Shown in pieces: positions 31,125-44,505 of a stretch of DNA of 64,000 nucleotides. A program made the position numbers and the translations under genes. Below the pieces are notes generated by a model. That model was not told the DNA's origin. It made no database searches and worked only from the letters and a program-made list of their open reading frames with translations. Each line of letters begins with the position of its first letter. The stretch's first letter is position 1. The stretch comes from Pyrus communis (Eukaryota; Streptophyta; Magnoliopsida; Rosales; Rosaceae), in contig NC_084815.1 in the NCBI RefSeq assembly GCF_963583255.1, forward strand, positions 19,637,807-19,701,806. Reading direction: 5' to 3'.

Positions 31125-32196
31125 TAGACTTCTTTCTATTTGTTGTTGTTTAAGATTTAGTTTGTGTCCTTAATTTAAGTATTGTCTTACTAATATATAA
31201 TGTGTGGTTTCACTGTAAATAATTACGGTGTTTTTCCGATAATCCGTCATTATATAAATGCTGTGAAATTTAATCTGTATTAGTTAATGTTATTTTCTTG
31301 TGACTTTGGACAGTTGATATCTGATAGCTTCTTTTGTTAACTTGACACCCGATCTATTAAAATTATATATATATATATATATATATTCTTTTGTTAACTT
31401 GATAGCTTCTTTGGTGTGTAAAATTAGCATTGCATCCAAATCTCAGTCTCTTGGATACAAGAATCTCTAAGAAACCTATCCAAAAGGCGTTTAAACCCTC
31501 GTGGATTTCAGTCTCTTTCTTTGAGGTATAAGAAAGATATTTATATAGGTGTCGGTTAGGCCAGTTGGATACCGCATGCCTTCCCCCTTGCACCTGAATT
31601 TAAATTCACCTCCGTGAATTCAAGTAGTTTAGAATAAGGTTAGGCGCCCTCTTGTCCTATGCCAAAATTTGAATTACTCTCCTCGAAAGTGGTAGTTGAA
31701 ATTTTGAATGAAATATTTGAGTTTTTTGAGACAAGTAACTTTGTTCACCACCTTTAGTCACTTGTCTGCAACCTCCATGCATGGATTATATCATTGTAGA
31801 AATAGTAAAAAATTGCATAATATTTTTGTTCATCACCTTAGGTCCTTAGTGAGTCATGGCCCAGAATTGCAGGAAATTGAAAATCTCAATGGCCAAGAAC
31901 AAGAAAGAGATCCGAAGGAAAAGTACGAAAATAATACTATCACTCTTCTTGCTCATCTTCATGGACAATCACTCAAGCCAACACGTTCTCTTCCACGCAG
32001 CTTCATCCTGCACGACAGTATAGGTGCAACTCCCATCCTGCAGGTGTGATTAGAGGCTTGTGGGGACTTGGAGATTTTGAACTGAAGGCCTCTTGGAACC
32101 GCAGCCTTGATATCATATGTTGGACAGCCACTAAACCCCAACCGCTATTAGGGAATGGATCAACAATGTATATCAAGCGTACAATTCCTAGCGTGA
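31125..32196. other. Intergenic region with SINE-like box and AT repeat
   Basis: It contains an AT microsatellite at about 31362-31385 and a tRNA-B-box-like segment near 31560-31650. Frames such as 31708-32049 have no recognisable domain. The last part is the 3' side of the minus-strand gene ending at 32197. Confidence 0.45.
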
Positions 32197-33230
32197 TCAA
32201 GTGGCTGCAGATTTCTCGGCCAGATAGGTGGCTCTGTCTTGGCCACCACTGCAACCTGGGTAGTAGCATCCTTTAATGTTCAATAGATTCTTTACGCCGA
32301 ATCCATTTTTTACTCTTCTCCTTCTCCTTCCTTTCTTCTTCGTCTTTGTTACCTGGCCCTGAAAACATGAACGAAACATTTCGGAACAAAATCACAAACT
32401 TTTTTCTGCTTAATAAATCAATTACTTAAAATGCTCATAAGATATTTACATCATGGTGATCAGTCATTGACGCTACGCTATCAACATTGCTGTGTGCAGA
32501 CGCAGCACTTGGCGACTTCTTGTGCTTGATATCCTCATCTGTAGTGCTGTCATACTTGCCTGCATTTGTATGCATCAATTCCACAAATGTTCATATTTTT
32601 TTATGAAATATTCAAATGTGCTACAAAAAAGTTGCATCCAATTTTTCTGTGCCAAAACTTACTGCTATCATTTTCAATTTCCAGAGCTTCCATGCAATAA
32701 ACTCTAAAACTTGGTGACGCGGGGCACATAAAAAATTCGTTGTTTCTTCTAATACCACCTTCATTATCTTCGTCCTCTTCTTCTCCCTCTGTGGTGTCCT
32801 CCATTGCAAAAACCCCTCCTACATACACGTTCACACCCTTTGGTTCTTTATGATCTTCAACGCTACATTCCGTTCCATCTCTCTTGATCTGCTCCTTGTT
32901 TTGGTTCTCATCATCAGCCTGTTTTGTGCCTTTGTCACGCTCCGGCGAAATTGGTGCAACCTTGGACTTGTTCTCCAATGTTGGTGGTATCTTCGGACGT
33001 GTTATTTTGTCAGACTCTGGTGATGACTGCAGCGAATGAAGGAGAGAGCTATCAACCTCCTCCTGATCACCGTCCTTAAGTAGCTGTTTCTTGGAGAGAG
33101 TACTAGCGGCTTTTAGCATTCGTGCCTTGGACCGGCTCTTCATCTCCTCGAAGCGCCTCTGCAAGAGGGAACGGATTCGAGGAGGCACAGCCTCGGCTTC
33201 TGGTGTGAGCTTTGAATTTTGGCCACCCAT
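32197..33230 (-). CDS. Unrecognised charged, probably nuclear protein (279 aa)
   Basis: Three exons on the minus strand (33230-32663, 32559-32450, 32358-32197) join in frame to 279 codons plus stop, with GT-AG introns. I chose the start MGGQNSKL; an ATG 15 bases upstream would add MLSSL. Visible parts are a basic helical segment (IRSLLQRRFEEMKSRSKARML), a polar middle, an acidic run (EGEEEDEDNEGG) and a basic tail (KTKKKGRRRRRVK) that could be a nuclear localisation signal, followed by a small Cys/Gly motif (GCYYPGCSGG). I do not recognise the family. The consistent splice sites and long first-exon frame argue that it is a real gene. Confidence 0.72.
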
Positions 33231-34150
33231 TAGAGAAGACAACAATGGGGAATGGCCACAAACGGTAGGAAGAAGAGAAGTAGAAGATAATTGGATCTGG
33301 GAAAAAATGAGTCGAAGGGAGAATATGAAAGAGATGGGTCAAAGGCAGTTAATTAGTTAATTATAGGATAAACTTCATGTTCCTTGACAGTTAGGCAACT
33401 AAAAAAAAAATAATAATAATGCAAATATTTGGTTTGAAACTTTGGCTAACTGTTAAATTATGGTTTTAGGTTTGGTTTGGTTAATTATAGAAAATTGTTG
33501 GGGTTTTGTAAACGAACTTACTATATTTGCAATTTTTAGTTGTAAATTTGTTTTGTTTTATTTTTTATTTTTGTTTTGGGGCCATTTATTTCGGATGTTG
33601 AAAGAGTCATTTGCCAGCTTTGTTTATTGCTACCGACGGTGTGTTGCTAGCTTCAACAAAATTTCAGTTCTAAACCCTAATTAAGGCAAAACATTTCAGT
33701 TCTAAACCCTAAGATGGATTTTATGTCCAAAATCATTTTAATTGAAAATGTAATGTAATGTGATGTTAGTCAGTGGCATAGTTAGAAAATTAAATTATTT
33801 CAACTTTAAAAAAAAAAAAAAATCAAGCTATTTTTTTGACATACCAAGCTAATTAATTTGTTGGCCATGTTAAATCTCCTTATTTTTTTTTCTCTTCTCT
33901 AAGTTTTTATTATTATTTTTGTTTTACTTTTATATAAATAAAGATCTAACTCGTTCAGATTAACCTGATTATGGACCATTTGGTCAGTAAATATCCATCT
34001 ATGATCTACCTAAAATTGTTTGAAAATTTGGTAACCCTCTTTATTTTTTCTTCCATATCCAACGGTCTAGAATTCACGAGTAGATGGTGCAAATCTGATT
34101 TAAACAAATTCCAATCCAAATACAGCTATTTAAAAAGAAATTTCAAGTTT

Positions 34151-34183
<33 letters not shown>

Positions 34184-35297
34184 CTGAATAAAAACCATAG
34201 GTTTTGTTCTTCATGAGACAATGAATAGACTTATTATGTGTACCTAAAATTGATTTTTTATTTTTTATTTTTTATCAATTAAGCAAAGAATCTAAGCAAA
34301 GTCTTCATAGGTAATAATTTTATGCTTTTTTTCCTTTTTGTGTGTCAATGTTTATATCTCCTTTCAACGTTTAAAACGAGGAAAGAAGCTGAGATGAAAG
34401 TCCATGTGCGCGCTCCCATATTCTAGCTGAGCTTTCATTTTGGAACTGGTGCTCTCCAAGAAAGGATTTCCTTTATGCAAAGTTGATATATATGCCTTGC
34501 GTCTTTCATACCCCTCTCTCCCTATCTCATCTCATTCTGACCTCTTCGAAAAACCAATTACCTTCTGAAATGAAAAGCTAGAGATTCCTGTAGCAATAAG
34601 CCCTTCCCCTTATCTTTTAATCTTTGTAATTTCAAAACATATGTATGTATGTATGTGTGTATACATATACTAGCCTTCATGCACGCGCTCACGCATGTGT
34701 AGAAGACATTTTTTGAATCACAATGTGTTACGCGCGACTTACACATTTTAAATGTATTTATATGCATAAATTGACAAAAGGAAAGTTAAATATTTGAAGT
34801 AAATGAATAATTTTAGATCATGCTAGAAGAAACCCCTCATAAACCAATTAAAGCAGTTGAATTCATATAATAAAATCGGTTTCTATAGAATTTATATTAA
34901 GAATATAGAAAATAATATTTAATAAACAATTGATTGAATCACATTATTGCTAGTCCATTGTAAGGTTAAGCTCACCCCAACCCCCTTAATGTAGATAATA
35001 TTGTTAGTTAAAAAAACAAAAAACAATCATTTGACAATTAATTTAATCACATTATTATCCGCGTGCGAAAAATTTTTTTTATAAAGAAAATAATATTTAA
35101 TAAATAACTGATTAAATCACATTATTGGTAGCCTATTGTAAGGTACTAATTTTTTTTTTTTTAAAAAAAACTTTACTAATTTATCACCTGCACTACGCGT
35201 CTCTTATGATGTTTTGAACATAATATTCATGATTTTCCTTATTTTTTATTATATTTATTATATTCATGATTAACAAGCCAGCTTTCACAAAATATTG
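33231..35297. other. AT-rich intergenic region
   Basis: The first 100 bases are the leader of the minus-strand gene at 32197-33230. The rest is AT-rich with T-runs (notably about 34147-34183) and no supportable gene. Confidence 0.55.
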
Positions 35298-35862
35298 TGT
35301 TGAAATATCCTACATCGGTTGTATTTATGAGAAAAGAAGAATTTAAATATCCTAGCTTCACTCCAACTAATACCGAGCTTTTTGTGATAAAACCCCACAC
35401 TTAATGGATTATGCAGATGATAATTAACAAGTTGAAGAAGGTATCGGTGTTGTTAGAAGTGGGCTTTGGCCCTTCTTTATGATAATTTGACATGATATTA
35501 GACCTAGGGAGTGGGCATGTATTGCCATGTGATCGGTGGGTCCCCTTGGCCTCGTGCAATGATGGTGGGTCCCTTGCCTCCGCATGTAGGGTGAGTCCCC
35601 TTGGCTCCACGTGGTTGCCAATGTGTGGATCGCCACCCACTAATTGGGTCCTATATGAGGGGGAGTGTTGAAATATCCCACGTTGGCTGTATCTTTGGAA
35701 AAAGAAGAGTTTAAATATCATAACACCATTCCAACTAATACCGAGACCTTTTGTGATAAAACTCCACACATGACGGATTGTGTAGGGGGTAATTAACGAG
35801 TTGGAGATAATATCGATGTTGTTGGAAGTTGTTCTTTAACTTGTCTCTCTGATAGTTTGACA
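35298..35862 (+). mobile_element. TRIM-like LTR element
   Basis: Two direct repeats of 195 and 197 bp (35298-35492 and 35666-35862) both start TGTTGAAATATCC and end GATARTTTGACA, so they have TG...CA ends like LTRs. They share ACCGAG..TTTTGTGATAAAAC. TGATATTAGACC directly after the first repeat resembles a decayed initiator-Met primer site (TGGTATCAGAGC). A purine tract, GAGGGGGAG, precedes the second repeat. The 173-bp internal region has no coding capacity. Target duplication is uncertain (TATTG versus TGTTG). Confidence 0.75.
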
Positions 35863-36150
35863 TGTTGGACGCCCGATATAAGAGATGCCCTAATTGGGTA
35901 GCTCTAGATATTAAGTTTTTCTCCAAAGGAGGATGCTGAGAATTGGGTTCATATTCTAAAAGTTACCAAGTTTTACATCCACCAATCTCTCAAAGCAGTA
36001 AAGTTTCTGGAAGTAGATTCATTTCCTTTTCATGAACACGACACCCGAAGAACAATGATACATTTAATTAACATGATCAAAATTTACGGCGGCCACTGAT
36101 TTCCTTACCACCTTCTTCACTTGAAGAAGTTACTTCTGTGATCCCACTAG

Positions 36151-37072
36151 CTAGGAACTCGAACAAGATGAAGAAGAAGATACAGGACTTGCATTATCGC
36201 AAACTCTGATGCCATTGTAATTCACCATAATCTCCTCATCCGTCTTGCCACTTCTTTTCTTCAAAAACACGCGACACAAAACCCAGTTTCCTTTCGGGGT
36301 TAAAGCATTCTGCATAAAATTACTGTGTCAAATGATATTTTTTTTTTCTTTTTTAATAAGACGAAATATATGCTAATCTACAAGTAGGGAGATTTGAACA
36401 ATTAAGTGCACAGGGGTGCTATAATACCAGTTGACCAAACCCATACGTTCATGTCGAACATCTTGAGTTTGTGAAACAAAAACATAACCTTGTCCTAGAC
36501 TCACCTCAGTTGTTTGAATGGAAGCTGTGGTTTCTGCATTGACAAGGCAATATTCATGCATGACCCAATCAGTCTTAGAAACATTTGGAGACTTCCCTTT
36601 GTAGAAAACTAGAGTCTTTTTCTTCCCCACAATATTATTCTTCCTTGAAGATACAATCTTTTTGTCAACGCCGGTCGCTTTCCAGTAACCGGAACTTGTC
36701 ACCCTGTTAGCTCGGTTTCCATTCCGGTATTTTGATTCTCTGTTGCTGAAGAAATACCTCTCTTGCTCCAAATCACCTGGAAACATACCACACATAAAAT
36801 GTCAGTTTTTATAAGTGGAAAAATGTATAAAAAAAAATTAAAAATTAAGCTAATTGGTTAGTGGTAATATATCTGTGTAGTTTATGCTAACCTGGCAAAT
36901 CCCAAGGATCATACAGGCAAACGTTGATCTCAGGAATAATGGAAGCAGGAAGGGGGCATGAAAAGACTTTGCATCTCAGGTACTGAAAGACAAGTTCTTC
37001 ATCTGTTGGCTGGAATCGGAAACCAGGAGGCAATCTGGTCATCCCATTTCCCAGAAAGTTGAACTTGTCCAT
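36151..37072 (-). CDS. NAC083-like: NAC transcription factor, NAC083/VNI2-like with short C-terminus
   Basis: Three exons (37072-36892, 36776-36505, 36309-36151) encode 203 residues; the 272-nt second exon is the conserved NAC length. The DNA-binding NAC domain spans about 12-170 in order: [20 protein letters not shown] (A), [21 protein letters not shown] (B), [15 protein letters not shown] (C), [12 protein letters not shown]...[12 protein letters not shown] and DWVMHEYCL (D), [14 protein letters not shown] (E). LPASIIPE and the FLKKR ending match NAC083/VNI2, a regulator of xylem differentiation and senescence. That protein is about 255 residues with a long C-terminal region. Here only about 35 residues follow, ending in a Ser-rich SSSSSCSSS tail. 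A TATAAATA box lies at 37166-37159. Confidence 0.92.
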
Positions 37073-37158
37073 TATTTTGAAAAATGAAAGGGCCTTTGTT
37101 TCTTGGAACTTATTGGCCTCTGTTAAGAGATGAGCAAATGTGAAGCAGCCATGTTGAA

Positions 37159-37166
37159 TATTTATA
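37159..37166 (-). promoter_or_regulatory. TATA box of the NAC083-like gene
   Basis: TATAAATA on the minus strand, 87 bases upstream of the start codon. Confidence 0.6.
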
Positions 37167-38124
37167 GACAGAACAAGAGAAGAATTTGGAGAGGGAGTAT
37201 CTTTTTGAGTGGTTGTACAAGAAAAAGAAAAGAAAAATGATTCGTAGCGGTGTGAATATAGAATGGGACAACAGTACTATTACTGGATGAATAATTTTGA
37301 TGTTGACAATTAAAAAAAAATTAATTGGTTTATTCTCAAACAACTGATGCTGCTAGTGAGTTGTTTCGTGCTATGTTTGAATGAAGAACTTTGAAGTTTT
37401 ATGAAATTTTAATTAGACTTAATTGTTAAAAATGCATTAGAAAGTTACTACTAAAACATTACAAATACGTATCCAGGGACGCTAAGCAAAAGACTTTTCA
37501 AATTGACACCTTGAAATAAGTCATTTTCAAGTTGCTCCATCCAATTTTGGCGGTGCATTGTTAATACATTTATAATTTATTAAAGGTTTTATGAAATTTT
37601 AAAGCCTCTCGTCCAAACGCATCATATAAAATCAAAAGCAAAATAAAATCTCTAAACCCATTGTGCAATAATAGTATAGTATAATAAAAGTTGGCAGAAT
37701 AACATTTGAGTTTATGAGTTTTTGCTTCAAAACGAGACTTCAAGTGTTTTTATCTGAAAAATGAAGTTTTTTCAGAAGCTATATATCTATATGGTAACCC
37801 TTAAAAAGAGAAAAACATATATAAAGAAAATTATTAGGGAATTGAGGAAATTATATTTTTGTACTACATATAGATATACATGATGTAGCAAGTGATGGTA
37901 ATACGATATATTTGTTAGATTAGAGAGTCAACAGGGATTGAACCCATGACGTGGTGTAAGGGCAACACTCCTCTTCACAACTGTAGTAGAGGACCACTTG
38001 CAGCCTTAGTAGTAACTTAAAGAAAACAAATTACAAATTAATAGAAAATATACAATTGTAATTTATAATAATATAATATAATGGTTCAAAAAAATAATAT
38101 AAATTAATGTTTAAAAAATAATAG

Positions 38125-38173
<49 letters not shown>

Positions 38174-39980
38174 AAATACATAGCCTACAAAAAGTTGCTC
38201 ATTAGTCATGCAGGTCTATTTGACAGAGTATTTTGATGTTTGAAATATTAATATATACATACTCGTTTTATAGGATATTGTCTCAAGTACATGCAACGTT
38301 TGAAAAAGAAAATAAGTGAAGTAAAACCTAAAGTTTATGATAACTTGGTAAATTAAAATTATCCCCATGTAAAAGTTTGGTTACGTTGAGTAACCATCTC
38401 TAAAAGCAAAATTCCAAGGACCACATAAAATAATGCAACAGTAAAAACTGCATCATGCATGCTAATAACCGAGCTATGTTCGTTAAGATACAGTTACTCC
38501 AAAATCATTCACAGTAGGCAATTTCTTGATTCTTCATCAGATGCCTAATCGATTTCATTTGCTTATGGTTGTTCTTCCAATATTAAAATTTTCTTTTATT
38601 TAGTGGTTTTGGACTAATTAGTTTAACTACGAGCTACTTACTTTCTTTTGAATTATGGATGGCTGACACATAAAGATTCATAGCAGCACATAAAAGATCT
38701 AAGAATTTTGTTCCTTTTTTTATTTGAACAATTGTTAATTTGAATGAAAGGAGCCACAAAAAAAGAACCTGCTTTTATCGAAAGCTATCTAGCTGAAAAC
38801 CAATCGTCAACTCAGATTGGTGCTTTTCTTCATCACGAAGATGTAGCTTTAATCCTCTCTTTCCATGCATGCAGGTTTGATATAAAGATCTTCTGCTTCA
38901 TAAAAAAACCACCCGATTTCGTTAAAACAATGTCTCTGGCCAAGTGCTTATTTTGAAAGTACAGCAACAAAAGTTAACATGCTTATTTTGTTGTGTAATC
39001 TTTCATGGTAGTAATGTCTTGTGGCTTCATACATGGGCCTCAATATATGCAGCTGCTTTCTCTTTTCTTTGAATCTAAAGCAATTCTTCCAATAATTGGT
39101 TAATTTTAATTCATTAATTTGAGTCATGTATGTTTAAAGGAGATGTGATTATTGGACCAAAGAAAAGTTATAATGGTGGAGAAAAAGTCGTATATATGGA
39201 AAAAGTCGTATTTATGATTTTCATTAATTTTATAGGGTATATTATGCATGTGTTTAGTATCAAAAAGTTTAACATTGAAGAAAAGGAGTACAAATACTTA
39301 ATGCATAAGAAAGTCTTTCAAAATTTGCTATCTTTTATAGCACTTTAATTTGCCTAATTTCTACTTTTAACAGGATGTCAAACCATTTGCATAAGCCTTA
39401 GCTAATGCTCACATATACCTTGCATATTCCCTTTCCAATTTCTATGAATTAATATTGTTATATCAATCAACAAACGAAAATACTTGGCTACTTGTGATGC
39501 CATTATCTATCAAAGTTCAATAGTTCATTTCTTTGAGCCCAATTATATGCCTCAAACATTTTAAATTTGACTAATATTTTGCAAGGATGATCTATAAAAT
39601 TAAACTTAAATAATAGACGGTTTAGATCATTGAAGTTCGATGTCAATTGGGCCCCAGAAATAGTCCTATTTCAACGATCATTGAAGTACAAAAAAATGCA
39701 TATCTGTGACACCATTTTTATACAATTTTTTACAACGTTTTTTGTGGGGCTCATTTCGTAATGTATTTCAACAATCTAAACCATCTATCTTTTAGGTCTT
39801 CCCTCAAAGGTCATTCTACCAAAAATCACCCAAATCTAAAACCATATGACCATTAGATTGAGGGTTTAAGGTTTCTTTGTAGAACCATATTCATCCATTT
39901 TCTCAGTATAAATGAATGTCTTAAGGGTTTTGAATTTTTCTAATTTTTTTGTAAGGATGACCTATGAATGATATTAAAAA
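37167..39980. other. AT-rich intergenic region
   Basis: No gene is supported. Frames such as 38744-38956 and 39130-39348 are AT-driven and domain-free. It includes a TA microsatellite at about 38129-38166 and a B-box-like GGTTCAATCCC (minus strand, 37934-37944). Confidence 0.55.
38129..38166. repeat. (TA)n microsatellite
   Basis: About 19 TA units in AT-rich intergenic DNA. Confidence 0.95.
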
Positions 39981-40618
39981 TGTGACATCCCACATCGCAC
40001 AGGGGAATGATCCTTATATGTATATTCTCATCCCTACCTAGCACGAGGCATTTTGGGAGCTCAATGGTTTCGGGTTCCATCGGAACTCCGAAGTTAAGCG
40101 AGAAAAGGGCTAGAGCAATCCCATGATGGGTGACCCACTGGGAAGTTGCTCGTGAGTTCCCAAAAACAAAACCGTGAGGGAATGGTAAGCCCAAAGCGGA
40201 CAATATCGTGCTACGGTGGTGGAGCGAGCCCGGGAAGTGATCCGCCCCGGGTCGGGATGTGACAAATTGGTATCAGAGCCTAACCCTGGTCGCGTGTGTG
40301 CCGACGAGGACGTCGGGTCCCTAAGGGGGGTGGATTGTGACATCCCACATCGCACAGGGGAGTGATCCTTATATGTATATTCCCATCCCTACCTAGCACG
40401 AGGCCTTTTGGGAGCTCACTGGCTTCGGGTTCCATCGGAACTCCGAAGTTAAGTGAGAAGGGGGTTAGAGCAATCCCATGATGGGTGACCCATTGAGAAG
40501 TTGCTCATGAGTTCCCAAAACAAAACCGTGAGAGAATGGTAAGCCCAAAGCGGACAATATCGTGCTACAGTGGTGGAGCGGGCCCGGGAAGTGATCTGTC
40601 CCGGGCCGGGATGTGACA
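39981..40618 (+). mobile_element. Complete Cassandra TRIM retrotransposon carrying 5S rRNA sequence in its LTRs
   Basis: LTR1 (39981-40264) and LTR2 (40336-40618) both run TGTGACATCCCACATCGC...GGGATGTGACA. The primer-binding site TGGTATCAGAGC (40268-40279, complementary to initiator tRNA-Met) follows LTR1, and AAGGGGGG (40323-40330) precedes LTR2 as polypurine tract. The internal region is only 71 bp. The flanks give AAAAA on both sides as a possible target duplication. Each LTR contains a 5S rRNA-like stretch (GGTTCCATCGGAACTCCGAA, GTTAAGCGAGA, CATGATGGGTGACCCACTGG), the hallmark of Cassandra. The LTRs differ at roughly 20 positions, so the insertion is not recent. It encodes no protein. Confidence 0.95.
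40040..40155 (+). repeat. 5S rRNA-derived segment of Cassandra LTR1
   Basis: From about TTTTGGGAGCTC to GCTCGTGAGTTCCC the LTR follows 5S rRNA order: TCCATCGGAACTCCGAAG, TTAAGCG, GATGGGTGACC, CTGGGAAGT, CTCGTG. In Cassandra this segment keeps the Pol III internal promoter. The matching segment of LTR2 is at about 40395-40510. Confidence 0.85.
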
Positions 40619-42660
40619 AAAAAAGATAGACGGTTTAGATGGTTAAAATACAATATGTAGTGGATCCCACAAAAATTGTGTCAAAAGCTGTGTAAAACGC
40701 CACTGATCAGCCCCTATATATACATATCAGTTTGTGAATCGACAAAAAATGACTTGTTAACACAATCATTTGTTGCCATGTGTGAATGACTGAACCACTT
40801 AGCCACCCAACTGCACATAGAAAAGACCCTAACCCTTTGTAGGTTATTTTTATTTTTATTTTTTAATATTTTTTATTTTAATAACAAAGGTAAAATTTGT
40901 ATTACCAACAAATAACTAAACAAAAAGGTCTAAAAACAAGTGATACACATCAAAAGCATGGACCCAAAATTACACAAAACAGGCCCCAAATCACAAGTTG
41001 GCGCCTAAAAACAAAAACACCACAAACCAAAAAACCTAGCCTTCTATAAACATCGTTGTTGCCTACACAGTGCATCCCTACCAGCATAATCCAACACCCC
41101 TGACTGTCGCCAAGAGTCCACAAGCCAGAAAAGAAGAAGATGGTGACTTCAACATCCTGCAATGAACACCACACTAAATGTAATCATAGATCGAAAGAAG
41201 CCAGTGAAAACCCACCAACAACAGTGCCAATAAAGGCAAACAAATGGAAGGTGGTGGTGTGTACACCTGAGCCGAACCTCTACACACATTTCAGGAGAAC
41301 CGCAACCAAGTGTGGTGAAGAAAGGTGATTGCATAATGAAAAAGAGGTAGGAATGATGAAAGACGGAGCCAACCCGGAAGGGGAGTGGGGAAAATGTGAG
41401 ATTTAGATTGAGAAGGAAAGATGAAAGCTATGGAAGAGGATGGACAACACTGATTTGAACAAAGAAGAAACTAGAATTTAGAGTTAAGGATGAAAGACAT
41501 GTAGATCAAAGATGGATTTAAGGTTGAAGAACAAGACTGAAATGGGATGGTAGACAAGGAGAAGAAGAAGCAGAACGATGGGAAAAGGGAAAAGAAAGGG
41601 GATGATTGCCACCGACTCTGGCCACAACTAGGGTCATCGACAACAAAGAATTTACAGAAGTGGACAACACTCGCACAAAGAAGTGAGAAAAACTTTCAAA
41701 GAGAGAGAACAACTCTCACCACAACGGGCGAGAAAAAGTTGAGGAGTAACCGTCAATAGTTTGCTTCAACTTCTTGTGTCTAGTGTTCTACACACAAAGT
41801 TTTTGCATATAAGAATTTCTCCACCTTCTTATTGATCTCAACTAGATGTGTAAGTTCGACTGAAAATTCCAATCCGAATTGAAATTTTCATTTCAAGTTC
41901 AAACATTTTCAATTTTGAAAATTTTCGAATCACAATTGGAATGTACATATCCAATTTGAAATTGCAATCCAGAATTTCTCAAACTCAGTACTATAGAAAA
42001 GAGAAAAAAAAAAAAACCTGTACATATTCTTATTTTATCGTGTTTATTGTTACATATGGATATGCTTTATTTCTTATTTTGTATATTTAATCATATTGAT
42101 ATATATTAAACATGAAGAGTATAATCATACATACTATTTTAGTTTGTTTAATATGATTTTATGTCATACACCAATGTAATTGCATATAAAATTATAAATA
42201 TAACAAAAATTCAGAAAAAATATTAACTAGTGGATACATAAAAGTTTAAAATTTTCGAAGTCTTGTAAAATGTAGGAGATCCAAATTATGTTTCAAGAAT
42301 TTTAAGATAAAACAAATTCCGAAATTTCCTATAAATCCCGATAACCCAAAATTTCAAAACTAAAACTAAAATATTTAATTCTAAAACTTTTTTGAATTTT
42401 CATTGGAATACTTGTTTTCGACCTGATCCAACCGAAAATCACCGTAATTCTCAACCCATTCCCCTTCTTTGGGCCTACAAAATTTAAAACTTATAGGGGT
42501 CTTGGAGCTAATTAGCTTTCTTGTAAAATGTGGCCCAACAAGTTGAATCCCTTATTGGTTGCCGGTCTCTCTTGAGGCTTTAGAAAGTTTCTAGGGTTTT
42601 TCAGAGCGTGTGAGACGGTGGGATTGTTTTCAAATCTGAAGAATTTAGAAGGGTTTTAGC
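40619..42660. other. Intergenic region, possibly old retroelement DNA
   Basis: From 40850 to 41760 the sequence is unusually A/G-rich on the plus strand and less AT-biased than its surroundings, with broken frames on the minus strand. This could be an old LINE-like or other retroelement remnant, but I find no domain. The remainder is AT-rich with no supportable gene. Confidence 0.4.
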
Positions 42661-42682
42661 GGAATAGCGAGCATAAACTGCC

Positions 42683-43789
42683 ATGGATCCTTCAGCAATG
42701 AACAACCCTGAACTGCTTAATTTCATCAACGTAAGTTCTATTATCCTTCTCCCTGTTTATTTCCCGAGAAAATTCATGAGGAAGAAAATAAAGTCAGTTG
42801 CTTTTTATTTACTTCAGCGGATTAAAACTCTGAATTTATTTGGGGATTTAGGGTTTTTGGGTTTTTTACATATCTATATGTTTGGGATTGAAGATTGAAT
42901 AGTACATATACAAATATATGCATGTTTACCCCATTGAAAGATGTAATTTTGAGTTCTTTGCTTATACGAATATATATAAATCGAAAGCAAACAATTTTTC
43001 CCTAATAATAGTATTAAGATTTTAATTGAGCTCACGATTAATTGGTAGTTTTGGAGTCGATTATTCGTTATTGTATTTTTTTGTTTTTTTTATTAAGTGT
43101 ATGGGTGAAAATCTGTATCTGTCAGTGTTTAGTTCAATGCTTCAATTCTTTAGAGTGAACACTTATGCAACATTGTCGAAAACCTGAAAATTGTTCCAAA
43201 TTTCGCCCCCGAACTCCATTTTGATACTTAACATTGTGTGATAGCCTTTTACCCCTTAATTCGAATTGATCTTTTTACTTGTTGTGGGGGTGAAAAGAGA
43301 AGAATATAAGAATGATTATGAGGTTATTGATGAATGACGAATTGAGATGTTGCCGCTATAGCCTTAAAACTAAACTCAAATGTTTTGTCTTGATTGGTTG
43401 TGCATTGACTAATCTTCTGGCGATATGCTTTGTAGCATTGTCAAAACAATATAGTGTTTTTTGAACCTTGCACAACCACTTACAATGTGATTATTACTAC
43501 GTTATTCCTGTTGCTGCTGCTAGTTTGGTACTTTCTCCGTCAGTATACTTAAGCCGTTTATGGTTGATTTTTTTTAAACAACGGTGTGCTTGATGTGCAG
43601 CAAGAGAAGGAAAGAGCAATGGTGAACGAGATGGTAGGAAAGCTTACAAATGTATGTTGGGACAAGTGCATCACCAGTACCCCTGGGAGCAAGTTCAGTT
43701 CCAGTGAGTCCGCTTGCCTGTCGAACTGTGCCCGCCGGTATCTTGATATGAGTATGATTATTATGAAGCGTTTTCAGAGTATGCAATGA
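42683..43789 (+). CDS. TIM8: Mitochondrial import inner membrane translocase subunit TIM8
   Basis: Two exons (42683-42730 and 43601-43789) encode 78 residues, the usual size of small Tim proteins. TIM8 works with TIM13 in the intermembrane space as a chaperone guiding hydrophobic precursors to the inner membrane. The diagnostic twin CX3C motif is present: CWDKC at 35-39 and CLSNC at 55-59, spaced by 15 residues, each forming part of two disulfides. MDPSAMNNPELLNF and QEKERAMVNEMV match plant TIM8 closely. The splice is GTAAGT...GTGCAG. The 870-base intron is AT-rich and holds nothing recognisable. Confidence 0.96.
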
Positions 43790-43978
43790 AGGTCTAGAAG
43801 TTTGGCATGCATTCTTAATTCCGTAATGTGGCCGTTTTTGCTTACGGAGTCAGTTAAATATCAGTTGAAAATGTGTTCTGCATTTCTGGAAACAACTTCT
43901 CCCTTTCTCGAAGCTATTGTGGTCGATACCTCTTCCAGCACTATTATCTATCAAGTTTTTATTGAATATTTCATATTG

Positions 43979-44203
43979 TTATTGATGTGATCCGATGAAC
44001 GTCCCGCACCCCTTCATCCGACCCAACTTGAACTCGCCCTTGTACGTTGCACCCGACGGCCACGATAACTTGCCTTTCCCCGACACCTTGCCACGTCGCC
44101 ACTGGCCTTCGTACATGCACCAGAGGTACTTGCCGGATCCGTGCGGGAATGACCGGGAGCTTCTCCCGATGTAGAGATCTCCATTCATGTTGTGATGAAT
44201 GGA
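43979..44203 (-). pseudogene. Fragment of a PIP5K-type MORN-repeat gene
   Basis: The minus strand encodes NGDLYIG...PHGSGKYLW, then [20 protein letters not shown], then [23 protein letters not shown], before a stop at about 43986. This is the MORN-repeat pattern found at the N-terminus of plant phosphatidylinositol 4-phosphate 5-kinases. Relative to the family, a few residues are missing between KYLW and CMYEG, and the next MORN repeats and the whole lipid-kinase domain are absent. It lies between TIM8 and an S-acyltransferase gene. I see no promoter for it and read it as a gene fragment. Confidence 0.75.
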
Positions 44204-44251
44204 GCACGCTTTAGTGCTGGAAAACAGAGAGGTGAAACAAACTTCGAACAT

Positions 44252-44505
44252 ACACGAAAAATTGGTTCCACATTTACACCACGAAAACTGAGGTGGTTAA
44301 ATTACAGATGAAGTAACAAGAAAAAGGAAGATAAACTCGTGATGGCATTGCACATATTGGAAAGAATTGACTGCTTGAGAGGGCTGTTCTTTCAAATTTC
44401 ACACTTAATATACAAACGATATAACACGCTTAACATTTCCAAAAGCTCGTAGCCTTTCCTCGTGTTGTTTTCTTTAGTATAATCGCCTTCCTGTTTATCG
44501 AGTAT
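44252..44505. other. Short intergenic segment
   Basis: AT-rich sequence between the MORN fragment and the S-acyltransferase; probably its 3' UTR. Confidence 0.5.
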